From: Ascarosepion bandense
Taxonomy: Eukaryota; Mollusca; Cephalopoda; Sepiida; Sepiidae
Assembly (NCBI GenBank): GCA_037127315.1
Contig: JBBBDQ010001122.1
Coordinates: forward strand, 4,778,501-4,842,500
DNA: 64,000 nucleotides
Reading direction: 5' to 3'
Under the pieces are notes generated by a model. The model was not told where the DNA came from, did not search any database, and saw only the letters and a list, made by a program, of their open reading frames with translations. The position numbers and the translations under genes are program-made. This document shows positions 33,246 through 43,685 of the stretch, piece by piece. Numbering within the stretch: the stretch's first letter is position 1; every line of letters begins with the position of its first letter.

Positions 33246-33479
33246 ATAATGATGTCCCCAGAAACGTGTACATGCACAAATGTTAAGTATCATCTACCAT
33301 ATACTCACTTGTGAAAGCAGAATAACATATCATATTGTTATTTCAAAACGCCCAAGAAAATTAAATTTCGGCACTGATATGGCGGGAAACAAATCAATCA
33401 TTAAAAGTGATTGAATGCTGTGACTCGAACCATTTTGCCCGGGACCCTTCCACGGAGTTATTAGTCAGTTGATACTCTC

Positions 33480-33740
33480 ATCCCTTGAAAAATCTTACGT
33501 ATATAAAACATTTACATTGTTCTTTATTACCATGTTCACGAGGTTTCGGCCGTTGTACGCTCCGGCCTTCTTCAGGTGCTAGAAATTTTAACTCAACTCT
33601 CTAGGTTATTTGTTTACAACTGCTGTAGACTGATATTGACCTTACAACTCTTTGGGTCAAATCACTGGAACTAATCTACCCCTATATTGCGATGGGCCAT
33701 GTGTCCTTGAGAAATATAGACAAATAAAACTGTCATGCTA
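33480..33740 (-). repeat. Dispersed repeat with hammerhead-like motif
   Basis: Minus strand 33,575-33,544: CTGAAGA, AGGCC..CGGCC, GAAA. Same motif family as 25,791 and 58,128. No helix I found. Confidence 0.4.
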
Positions 33741-34114
33741 AGTATTAAGATAAAGGTCAGTTATTTTGTGTCAACTTATCTTCGAAGCCCTTGAGACAAC
33801 GTCTAAAATTCAGCTGTCACTTTGGGAAGATTAACATCTTGTTTAAATCTCGAAAAGATGGAATAAGCAAAAACAATTTGGATGCTGATATTCCTTTTGT
33901 TAATATTTCACTCTTTTTATTCTAACATTATCAAAATATATATCATATGATCATATATACAATTCATTACCATAGCAACACTGCTACATAAAACCTGTAA
34001 TGAATTTGAAACATTTTAATAGTTAATAAATATTTCAAAATTAACTTCTATTTGAATTTCTAGGATTTAGTCATTTTTTACTTGCGGACTATAGTCTCAA
34101 TCTTTGCTATCGCT

Positions 34115-34260
34115 TTCACAAAGTTTTGAATTTTTGCCCCCACCCCCGGGCCTTCATCAGATATATGTAGATCCGGGTAACATAGAAATAATTTCAAACT
34201 GAACCCTTCATTTAGTCTAGATGAGTAGAATGTTCTCGTTTCACTGACCATATCTAAGAA
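34115..34260 (-). repeat. Related repeat with decayed motif
   Basis: CTGATGAAGGCCC..GGGGC then AAAA on minus, with the first base of GAAA lost. The flank matches 25,830-25,890. Confidence 0.4.
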
Positions 34261-34274
34261 TATCTCGTCTAGTT

Positions 34275-34546
34275 CAGTCTTGTCTCTTTCGAGTCATGAC
34301 TGACTAGGCAGAATATTTTCCCTCGGTAGGTTGCTATTACTTCTGCAGTAAGACTGATTGCCAACCAAGGCTTATAGAACCTAAGCTGTCCTGTTATTTA
34401 ACCCATAGCTGGTGGGAGAAGAGACGGATTAATACCTTTCCCAAGGGTATTTGCGCGTAAGTAAATGTAACGAATTCAACTGGAATTCGAACTCGGCTCT
34501 CCGATTTCCCGTTCCGAGCCGTTATCCACTGCAGCAAAAAGCACAT
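34275..34546 (-). mobile_element. tRNA-headed SINE, near full length
   Basis: Starts inside the terminal module (TGTCTCTTTCGAGTCATGAC, loop inverted) and runs to the head CCACTGCAGCAAAAAGCACA. Confidence 0.8.
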
Positions 34547-34887
34547 TTAATACTGCTTCATAATTGTTCGTCCGTTTCCACTGAGTCTAAAAACATACTA
34601 CCCGAACCAGGGATTGAACTCAAAATTACTATATTACAATAGGCTAGGAAGAAGACATGTATCAACACTAAAAAGCTTTGATAGAGAGATTGAAACCTAT
34701 TTTATTGAAAAATTGTTTTACTAAGAATTCATCAATTTTAACCAACAGTAACACTGGCTGGTATGCAACGTGAATGCAATTAATTCAACTTTCGGGATTT
34801 AAGTGATTTTTTTCGTTTGTTTTAGCTGGTTTGGTTTTGTATCTTTGGTTGCGAATATTAATTTGGGGGCTATTTTGGTAAGGTGAG

Positions 34888-35213
34888 GGATGTGTGTTGT
34901 GGTGCAGCGGATATCGACTCGGAACGAGAAATCGGGGAATCGAGTTCGAGTTCCAGTTGAATTTCTTGCATTCACTTAAGCGCAATTATCCCCGGGAAAG
35001 ATATTAATCTGTCACTTCCCTCCAGTTATAGGTTAAATAACAGAACAGATTGGGTTTTATAGCCTTGGCTGGCAACCAGTTCACCTTCTTCTACCGCAAA
35101 AAGTCATGGCAACCTACTTCGAGATAATCTTCTGCCCAGTCAGTTATGTCCCTTTCGAGACGTGATCACCCAAGTGTGTATAACGTATGGTACCTGACTG
35201 ACTGACTGACTGA
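34888..35213 (+). mobile_element. tRNA-headed SINE, full length
   Basis: GGATGTGTGTTGTGGTGCAG to an expanded end CTGACTGACTGACTGACTGA. The longest complete copy. Confidence 0.9.
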
Positions 35214-35520
35214 CCGAGGCCTTGGGTAGTGGTAGCAGACGGTTATCGACTTCGACATCTGTAGGAAGGGAAATGGCACAGATTTCAGCATAGCGTTGCC
35301 TCGATGTTGCTCACTGGAAGTGCTTGCAGGGACACACATCCATGCTTCATGGCAATGCAAGAACCCCGATATTACGAAACTGTTGATCAAAACAACCACT
35401 GTAGACGCTACTAAAGAATTAGGGTTCCTAACTACCAATCAGAAGCAGCAACCGTCAGTATGAAGAGACGTTGTCAGTGTCCACACACATCACAGAAAAT
35501 TCGTGAGAGCACCAATATTA
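35214..35520. other. Unassigned
   Basis: A 90-codon minus frame at 35,166-35,438 overlaps the SINE end and has no known motif. Confidence 0.45.
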
Positions 35521-35524
35521 AGTC

Positions 35525-35615
35525 CTGAAAAAGGAAATAAACAGGAAACAAGGAATGAGTCTTTACTCCTGGTCAAGAGAAGGGGAAAACTATGAACCAG
35601 GTGATAAAAAGGACT
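35525..35615 (-). mobile_element. Fragment of the LINE-tail SINE
   Basis: Plus strand AAACAGGAAACAAGGAATGA, GAACCAGGTGATAAAAA matches the middle of the 4,690-4,925 repeat. Confidence 0.5.
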
Positions 35616-35937
35616 ATCAACTCCAACTGAAGAAAGAAATTACTAACTTTTAACTTATACTACTAAGTTAGGAGATCCGTTTTTGGATCATTAAAGGATA
35701 AAGACCGACAGAGGAAATATTTAAAGCAGCTGCCAGCAAAGTAAAGTTATTCCATTCTACGGGAAAATTCACCTTTTCTTTTTTGGCAATTCAAATCAGT
35801 AAAAACGAATCGAGCCAAGGAAAAAATCTAATCTAATCTAACCTATATATGTATCAAGTTGGCTAGCGTGAGAGCGGTCCGTTGGCAAACACGAGGTGAG
35901 AGTGGTCGGAACTTAAACTCCTTACAAACAACAGAAT

Positions 35938-36050
35938 ACCGCAGAAAGCAATGGCAACCTACTGCGGAATAATCTTCTGCCCAGTCAGTCATGTCTTTTT
36001 CGAGACATGATCGCCCAAGCGTGTATCACGTATGGCACTTAACTGACTGA
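35938..36050 (+). mobile_element. SINE 3' fragment
   Basis: ACCGCAGAAAGCAATGGCAA to TTAACTGACTGA with intact hairpin; 5'-truncated. Confidence 0.85.
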
Positions 36051-36054
36051 ATAA

Positions 36055-36614
36055 CTTGATATTTACATTCACTCGCTCACACTACCCGACTAATCTGATA
36101 GGGTAGTTTAAATTAAATTTTTATTCGGCTCTATTCGTTTGGTTCCTTCTCGCCTAAATACACCTCTTCAAACAGCCCAAAATCGTAACTTTAAAAAGTA
36201 ATTTAACTCATTTAGTTGTCTATCTTTATAAAAAAAAAAAATGAACTCCTATTCCTCCCCTTCCTAAATATACCATTTCAACACCCTGTAACCCCGCGAC
36301 TACCAGCTCTGTCCTTTTCCTCTTTGTGACCGTTGTTAACCAAAAACCCCTCTACACTCTAACCCAGGGCCTTCGCCATTTTGAAAAACAATGTCGCTGA
36401 CGTTATGTAGTCTCTATTAGAGATCCTATGTCGAAATGTACATCCGACACCTTTGAATTTTGAAAATTTTCTCTAATTTATATTGGCTCTGTATTCTTAA
36501 TACATTGAGCTCTCTGCCTGCATCACTTTTTAATGTTAAAATTTTTTAATATTGATTAGGATCAGGTTCTTGGAATTTACCTTCCTACTCTTCCACTTCG
36601 GATTAAAGAAAACC

Positions 36615-36615
<1 letters not shown>
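36055..36615. other. Unassigned
   Basis: CT-rich and AT-rich sequence without recognised elements. Confidence 0.5.

Positions 36616-36617
<2 letters not shown>

Positions 36618-36653
<36 letters not shown>
36618..36653. repeat. (TA)n microsatellite
   Basis: Left wall of a truncated Penelope-like insertion. Confidence 0.95.
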
Positions 36654-36658
<5 letters not shown>

Positions 36659-36663
36659 TTTCT

Positions 36664-36925
36664 TTAATATACATTCCAGTGGCTCTCTCAGACCTATAAG
36701 AACAACACAATCTGTTCTGGATTCCGCTATTGGCCGACATCTTTTGGACATTCAAGTGTGTGCCTCGGCATATGAGGACAGCTGGTTTACTGTCTTGCAC
36801 AGCGCTCGGTCTACACATCATCTACGTATTTTGGAAGCAATTTGCTTGAAAATTCAACAGCCGAGCCTGTGCAGACAGAAAGAGCGGTTTTTACGCTCCT
36901 TACAATTGCTGGTGAGTCTGTGAGT
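36664..36925 (+). pseudogene. Penelope-like element, GIY-YIG C-terminal region
   Basis: The frame reads SAIGRHLLDIQVCASAYEDS, LHSARSTHHLRILEAICLKI and QPSLCRQKERFLRSLQL. The order SAI..HL, then a basic LR.LEA.. helix, then PSLCRQ resembles the end of the endonuclease domain of Penelope-like retroelements. The RT and the GIY-YIG catalytic start are absent, so this is a 5'-truncated insertion. Its left end abuts (TA)n and its 3' region runs to another (TA)n at 37,179. The assignment is from memory of the family pattern. Confidence 0.55.
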
Positions 36926-37175
36926 GTAACATTTTTTCACTTTTAAACACTCTTGTGGAATTGTATGTGTACAGCCCCCTTACATTTTATGTGTTTTTTT
37001 TTTGTCAATAAATTTATTTTTAAACGAGTTCCATCATCTCCCAGCATTGTAAGTAATTTATTTTGTCTTGTCCTTTTCCTTAATTCCCTTAAAATTAAAG
37101 CCAACGAGAACCCTTGATAAGAGTTGGCCGAAAGGTTCCTCGGGTTTAAATAATATGACGTCTGTTCTTTTTAAA

Positions 37176-37178
<3 letters not shown>

Positions 37179-37204
<26 letters not shown>
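37179..37204. repeat. (TA)n microsatellite
   Basis: Lies between the Penelope 3' end and the palindrome. Confidence 0.9.
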
Positions 37205-37211
<7 letters not shown>

Positions 37212-37344
37212 AATAAATCTAACTTAGAGCCAACGAACCTACCTAGGTTTCACCTAACGGATCGTCAGGGCAAGCCGACTTGCCCTGACGATCCTTTAGG
37301 TGGAACCTAGGTAGGTTCGTTGGCTCTAAGTTAGATTTATTCTT
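37205..37344. mobile_element. Palindromic foldback element, 68-bp arms
   Basis: Arms 37,205-37,272 and 37,277-37,344 match at 66 of 68 positions around CCGA. The left arm read on minus has CTGACGA (37,266-37,260), 10 nt, GAAA (37,249-37,246), a minimal hammerhead-like spacing with only two strong helix-II pairs. No ORF. Confidence 0.8.
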
Positions 37345-37528
37345 ATTTGCTCTACTGTTGTATTGAGCGCTTTAGTGTTAGGGTTCTCGTCTCTGTTTTT
37401 TTTCCTTCAACGAGTACTTTGACGTATGTTCAAGTACTTAGTTTGTTTCTTCTTTTTATTTCTATTTTTCCCCTCCGCCTTTATACTCGGTGGGTTTTTT
37501 CGAGACGGGTTTAAAAATACACTAATTA

Positions 37529-37534
<6 letters not shown>

Positions 37535-37577
<43 letters not shown>
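37535..37577. repeat. (TA)n microsatellite
   Basis: Right TA tract of the 36.6-37.6-kb block. Confidence 0.95.
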
Positions 37578-37583
<6 letters not shown>

Positions 37584-37621
37584 GAAAAAGAGACGTTGAG
37601 AATTTCTAATTTAAAAGATGA

Positions 37622-37678
37622 ATATTTTTTAAATGTGTTTTGGATATATAATCTATTATACCCAAAACACATTTTTTA
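37622..37678. repeat. Short inverted repeat
   Basis: AAATGTGTTTTGG and CCAAAACACATTT arms around an AT spacer. Confidence 0.7.
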
Positions 37679-37679
37679 A

Positions 37680-38925
37680 AAATCCCCTGTGTCTCTTGTT
37701 CGTGCGCATGCGTGCTCGCATTAACGTAAACTTCGTCCGACAAAATCCTAGACGTCGAAATGCGTCACATGAAAACTTTTTACACGTCTTTCTTTCATTG
37801 CACATTATGAGCTGACCGTTCCGGCATTTGAATTTCTGATTCTCGCGTTGTTCATGATAGTTATATAATCATAATCCTGTCGGTAGCAATCCCTCTTAAT
37901 GACGACTGGGAAGATACTGTGGTTACGTTTTTTATGTCATCTTGTAATTTTTTTTTCTTCTTTTCTGGGCGTACATTATATAGACATTGCCCCAATGTTT
38001 TCTAAGTCTGAACGCTTTAAGGTATATTTTTAGCCATTATCAAAAATGAATATTATTTCTTTTTTTAACTGAAATGGACAAAGTTTTACATATGCATCTC
38101 CCTTTATAGGAATGTTTTGTTTTTCAAACACGGTCAGCACATTGTGGCCGTGTTTATAGTTGATATTGTTTAGTGTTGGCTTTTTCGTGTGTGTATGTGT
38201 GTGTAGCTTGTTAGAATTTTAAAAAACTCTGAATATTATTGAGGTCTTCTCTATACCTTTGCCTCTTCTCATTTTTTTTAAATCAACTTGTGAATTCTTT
38301 ATTATCGGAGGAAAATAAATTCGAAAGAAGTTTGTTATTTTTACGAAACTAGCTAAACAAAATTTATGAATAGGGAGATCTGAATATAGATATAAACCCG
38401 ATACAAGTTGAGATTGATGTCAATTCACAGCTCCTGAAAAAACGATTTGTTTCACTCTGATTTTCACCCCCTGACAAACAGATTGGATAGTAGGCATAGA
38501 TATCCACTTATCCTAATATAGACGTTTGTCGGCTCCCCTTCGAGTGGAACGAGCTGAACAAAAAAGCCATTGCCATGCATTTAAAATCGCCGATACTCAA
38601 ACACGTGCCAGCTTCACTATTGAAATAACACTTTCTAATGATTTAAACAAACGAAATATAAAATGCAATCTGCCGGTTACATATATAACCTGTCCATGTT
38701 GTTTATGAGAAAAAAGAAGAAAATGAACACAGAAATTATAAATTGATAATTTCGGATGGGAAAGAGAAACGTAAAAAAAATGTTCATTTAAGTGAAAGAT
38801 TTCGACTCAATAAAAAAAATAAATGTGTATTCGGAGATTGCAAAAATCTACAGAAAAAAATGGATCCTCTCCCCGTCATATATCAGTTTATTGTATTAAA
38901 AGTAACCTTTTCTCTATTATTGTAG
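37680..38925. other. Unassigned
   Basis: Only small hairpins, e.g. AAACACGG..CCGTGTTT at 38,129. No supported gene. Confidence 0.5.
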
Positions 38926-38929
38926 AATA

Positions 38930-39068
38930 TTGTAATATTTCTTCTATTAATAAATACGAGTGGGTCGGTACCGCCAAAAATAACTGCAAAATATTTAATT
39001 CGATATGCCTTCGAAAATGAGGGCAACATATGTAGTGATGTACCTACTATTGAGTATCTTACATTAAG
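38930..39068 (+). repeat. Dispersed repeat, TACTATTGAGTATCTTAC family
   Basis: Second copy, ending GTACCTACTATTGAGTATC. Confidence 0.55.
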
Positions 39069-39098
39069 ACATAAGAAAAAAAATTCCCCCCCCCAAGC

Positions 39099-39102
<4 letters not shown>

Positions 39103-39140
<38 letters not shown>
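39103..39140. repeat. (TA)n microsatellite
   Basis: Directly abuts the 3' end of Helitron D. Confidence 0.9.
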
Positions 39141-39143
<3 letters not shown>

Positions 39144-39818
39144 CAGTAAAGCCCGGTGTTTTTCGGGTGTAATGAAAGCTTTAAAACTAATCCATGGTCC
39201 TGGAGCTCAGACTCTTTGGACGTTGGCACGAAAGACTAAAAAGCAATAGTTGTTTCCAGTTAAAGTGAAACCGTAGACTGAAAGAAAAATGAATGGCTGT
39301 AAGTAAAATTTTGATTTCCTGGTATCGATATCAAATAAGTTTTTTTCGTCGTAAATTGAATCTTGAAGGCTAAATAAGTCCTCAGTAAATGCTATCATGG
39401 CGGAGACTAAGAACTACAATTATACCTACTTAGAGCCAAACCCGAAGCAAAATCTAAAATAAAAGGGCTGAAAAAAGAAAATACAGACATACAGGCAGAT
39501 AAAAACACACACCACACAAACATCTTGCCTTTTATATATATTATCGATTTTCTGCACTATTGTAAGAACTGCGACCTTGAAACTTCTGAATATACCTTAT
39601 GTCTTTGTCTATGTGTATATCAAATTTGATTAAAATTGGACCACTCCTTCTATAACCCGATTTTTTTGATTATCGATGTTCGATATTTATCGGGGGTACC
39701 TCGACACAAAACCCAGCTAAGAACACTCGCAGACGCTTATAATACAACTGTGTAAATTTTCAAGAAAATCGGTTCAGCCGTTTCGGAGTCTATAGGTAAC
39801 GGACACACACAAAGTTCC

Positions 39819-39830
<12 letters not shown>
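39141..39830 (-). mobile_element. Non-autonomous Helitron, copy D
   Basis: Same sequence as copies A-E. The 3' CTAG and hairpin are mutated (AAGCAGTAAAGCCCGGTG on plus) and the 5' TC end has dissolved into (TA)n at 39,824. Confidence 0.8.

Positions 39831-39860
<30 letters not shown>
39824..39860. repeat. (TA)n microsatellite
   Basis: Replaces the 5' terminus of Helitron D. Confidence 0.9.
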
Positions 39861-39861
<1 letters not shown>

Positions 39862-39862
<1 letters not shown>

Positions 39863-39985
39863 TCAGTTCTATTTACATGCTAGTGGGCCGGTGACGTTAA
39901 AAATGACGGGAAAATATTTACATCGATCTGCCGTCCATATATATATATATGTATATATATATATTGATGTACTTACTATTACGAA
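39862..39985 (+). repeat. Dispersed repeat, third copy of the family
   Basis: GGCCGGTGACG, GACGGGAAAATATTTACATC and GATGTACTTACTATTA, with an internal TA tract at 39,938-39,962. Confidence 0.55.
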
Positions 39986-40270
39986 CGTCGCCAGTACGTT
40001 GTTTTGATAACAATTACAGGTGTAATAATGATAATATTGGAGCTTTGGGTATGATTAAAAAATAGACAATCACATTAACAACATATCTTGCATCCACTGT
40101 TTAGGACAGATTCGAAAAATTGCCCTGCGTTGAACGGGCCTTCTATTCAGAAGAGTATTATTAATGTAAAGAAAAAATAAACAGAGTACGAGTTAAATAT
40201 CTCAAAACATCAGAATGCATAAATTTACTCACCGTGCCTTACCATGGATAATACCTAACGTAAGGCATGG

Positions 40271-40988
40271 TCAGTCAGTCAATTGCCGTACGTGATACAC
40301 ACTTGGACGATGTTTCGAGACATTATAGTGAGTTATCCATTCTTTTACAGTTTATAGTGGGGAGTCCATTCTAGTGAAGGGTAGTAGTATGTTGTTGCAG
40401 ATTAACGGAATTTGGCCTCGTTGTAGATAGCCCACTATAAGTCATAAAATGATTATAAATCAAGAAAGACAAATTGAGTTGAAAAATAACATTTTATATA
40501 TACACATATCAATTAAGGTTTTAAAATTAAAGTAATCCTTTTTTAATCGCAGCAGATCATTTGGGAATTCATATCCGTATTTGATTCGGGGCTTCTCATT
40601 GGCCGATATATAAAATTCGCGTAGGCTCGCGAACTGGAATTTAATATTTAATTAATTTTTAGTTTTCAACCAGACCATCTGCGCGAACCCGGATGCGCAC
40701 CGACGAGTTTTGGTCATTTGCTTTCTGGTCGTTAGAGTGCAGACATCCGGTCCCTCGCTTTTGCTCGGTCGGTATCACCACAACATGACTGACTAATCAG
40801 AAGATTTTTTTTCCGGCAGTAGCTTGCGATTACTTTCTGCGGTAGACTGTTTGCCAACCAAGGCTATAGAACCCAATCTGTCCTGCTATTCAATCCATAG
40901 CTGAAAGGAGAAGAGATGGACTAATACCTTTCCCATGAATATGTGTGCTTAATTGAATGGAACGAATTCGATTGAAATTCGAACTCGG
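40271..40988 (-). mobile_element. SINE interrupted by a 459-bp insert
   Basis: Left part 40,271-40,323 holds the 3' end; right part 40,783-40,988 holds body and head. The break is inside the terminal hairpin. ACAT flanks the insert at both sides. Confidence 0.75.
40324..40782. mobile_element. 459-bp insertion of unknown class
   Basis: It carries the repeat shared with 17,700-17,850 and is bounded by a possible ACAT duplication. No clear terminal repeats or ORF. Confidence 0.5.
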
Positions 40989-41289
40989 TATTGAGAAAAG
41001 ACCCGATAAGTTATTCTATGACAAAATAAAGCTACTTGTGTGCCAGCCGTCAGGTACAACTCTTCTAATAATGGAGCACTATCCTAACCAACAGTCACAA
41101 AAGAACTCCCTCGGCTTTTATAGTGCAATCACAATCAACTTCCGTTTCACCGGCTTCTACGTTCTTCTATGAAAAAGAAGACAACGCAGTGACCTTTTTC
41201 TTAGCAAATATAGCGACATTCACGTCTCGTAAGTGACATACTATGCGATCAGCGCCGAAAAAAAGGGAACAAACGAGTAAATATAAGGA

Positions 41290-41530
41290 TAACTGCTGTT
41301 ATACCCAGTACTCCAGTGATTATCGGCGTTATTAGAAAACGTACAGCCAAGAACATTAACAAGATCCTTGGAAGTACATATTTACAAAAATCGCCAAGAA
41401 AATAGAACTGTGTGGAATTGCTCATCTATTCACGAAAGTATTATCAATTGTAAAGAAAATATAAATACTGTACGTGTTAAGTATCATTTAACTCCAGAAT
41501 TTGTGCCAACTGAATTCATAAATTTACTAC
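41290..41530 (+). repeat. Direct repeat, unit 1
   Basis: Shares AAGAACATTAACAA, GCTCATCTATTCA, GTATTATCAATTGTAAA and CTGTACGTGT with 41,835-42,080, and a fragment also lies at 40,135-40,235. Confidence 0.65.
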
Positions 41531-41834
41531 CTTGGTCTCGAATAATGACCCAGTAAGTAACTATTATTAAACGTACAATTCTTGTTATTAAACACACAAG
41601 GGTTCTTATTCTTATTAAAATACAAGAATTATTCTTTTTTTATTTTGAAGCAAAAGAGCTGTTTCAGAAGAAACAAAATCTATCACAAATTTTTTAAGAG
41701 ACTTGTCATTCTTGGATAAAATATCGCTTCCTTATAGATTTGGCAATGCTATCATAGAGAAACAAAGTATTTGTTAAAGTCAATGCAACATAATTTAATA
41801 TAAGGGTCTTGAAATTGAAAAAAGTGGCCCCTTA

Positions 41835-42080
41835 AAACTACTGTTATACATGTAACAACTGGAGTCCTAAGTACCACTTCAAAAAGTACAGATAAGAATA
41901 TTAACAAAATTCCTGGCATTTCTTTTTCATACTGTCCCCTGTTTACAAGAGATTCTAAGAAAATGGAACTATGTGAAATAGCTCATCTATTCAGGAGAGT
42001 ATTATCAATTGTAAATGAAATATAAACACTGTACGTGTGAAGTATCCCTTAACATCGGAATTTGCACAAACAGAATGCAT
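41835..42080 (+). repeat. Direct repeat, unit 2
   Basis: Second unit, about 560 bp after the first. Some 300 bp of non-repeated AT-rich sequence lies between. Confidence 0.65.
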
Positions 42081-42444
42081 CTATTTAATGTCTAATGGCA
42101 ATGAACCCAGTAAGGGATTCTACGGGTAGTACAGCAAATATTGGCACTAAATAGGGATTCGATAAACCTAGTTTAAATTCAGGCTTAGTCTTTTCTGTAC
42201 ACTTTTTCATTATTGCCCTGAAGAATGGCATGAATCCGTCTACTCAAGATAACGAGCTAAATAGCAGGAAAACTGGAATATGCGACTATAGGTGGCAATT
42301 AGTCGAAGAGAAAGAAACATTCTGAATTCAAGACATCAAAAAGACAAATGAATATCACTTGTAATTTGCTGATTAATAAAGAAAATATAATTGTAGAAAG
42401 TCATGATTGTTTACGTCCCGAAGAAACATGGAATTTGTCAGAAT

Positions 42445-42748
42445 CAGCCAGTTAAGTGCCATACGTGATACACGCTTGGGCGATCATGTCTCGAAAGAGA
42501 CATGACTGACTAAACAAATTTTCCCACAGTATGTTGCCATTACTTTCTGCGGTAGAATGGTTGCCAACCAAGGCTACAGAACACAATCTGTCCTGTTATT
42601 TAACTCATAACTGGAAGGAACAGACGGATTAATACCTTTCCCACGGATATTTGCGCGTAAGTGAGCGCAATGAATTCAAATGGAATTCGAACTCGGCCCT
42701 CTGATTTTTTGTTCCGAATAGATATCCACAGCATCACAACGCACATCC
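42445..42748 (-). mobile_element. tRNA-headed SINE, full length
   Basis: All modules, hairpin CATGTCTCGAAAGAGACATG, small deletion after it. Confidence 0.9.
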
Positions 42749-42749
42749 T

Positions 42750-43280
42750 TTTTAAGAATAGAAAGGAAAAATGAAAGCAACTTGGGAAAAGCCAATATTA
42801 GGTTAATGTATATTCCTTAAAACAACATCTGTTTTTAAGTCTTATAAGAGATATTTATGCAAGTCATGTGAAAATCCATCCACCTTGTGTTTAATTCAGG
42901 GTTTTTTTTTGCTTTTTTTTTTTTACGTCGCTTGTTTATTTTTTCTAACTCTGGCCATCAACAAAATATTGCTGACATTTCAATTAGAAATACTACCACA
43001 TTGAATTTAAAGGAAAATAAGTGAAAATCTGACAATTTGTTGTATTCTTTTCCTTGTACTCGAAAGGACTGAATTAAATTTGAATTGAAGAAAAGAAACC
43101 ACTTTTTCTAAAAATAACTTTACTTACCTGATTGGCTGGTAGATGGAAATAAATATACTGTTTAATATATAAAGTAAATAAATATAGAGTTTAATAAATA
43201 AACGGATCTTCTACTTAAAAGTATCAACTAAAAACAACGATTAATGTGACAAAATTTGTCAGATTGTTAAATACATTAAT

Positions 43281-43285
<5 letters not shown>
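42750..43285. other. Unassigned AT-rich sequence
   Basis: Nothing recognised. Confidence 0.5.

Positions 43286-43289
<4 letters not shown>

Positions 43290-43330
<41 letters not shown>
43290..43330. repeat. (TA)n microsatellite
   Basis: Followed by a repeat shared with 54,195-54,276. Confidence 0.95.
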
Positions 43331-43332
<2 letters not shown>

Positions 43333-43428
43333 CATTTGTTCTACAATTGTATGGAACTTATTAAAATACAAATGTGCACTGGTCTAATCTTATTATGACC
43401 AGAAACTAAGTAATTAAGCAATTTCTCT
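43331..43428. repeat. TA-adjacent repeat, copy 1
   Basis: ACAATTGTATGGAAC, GCACTGGTCTAAT, TTATTATGACCA and AAACTAA.TAATTAA recur at 54,195-54,276, where (TA)n is on the other side. Confidence 0.65.
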
Positions 43429-43685
43429 CTCTCTCTCTCTAATGTCTGACAAAAAAAAATTTGAAATTTCAATACTAGAATAAAGGGAGGGAAATCATTA
43501 GTATGTGTCATAAAAATAAGTATCCTTTTATTTCCAATTAGTTAAAATATTTTTTAAAATTTTGGCTAAGCAGTTAATTCCCCGCTATTTACCACTACTA
43601 ACTGAAGGATCCAGCCACATACCTCCCACTACCAAAGAAGAAATTACTACTAAAATTACGATAGCTTAACTTTATAAAATCAATA

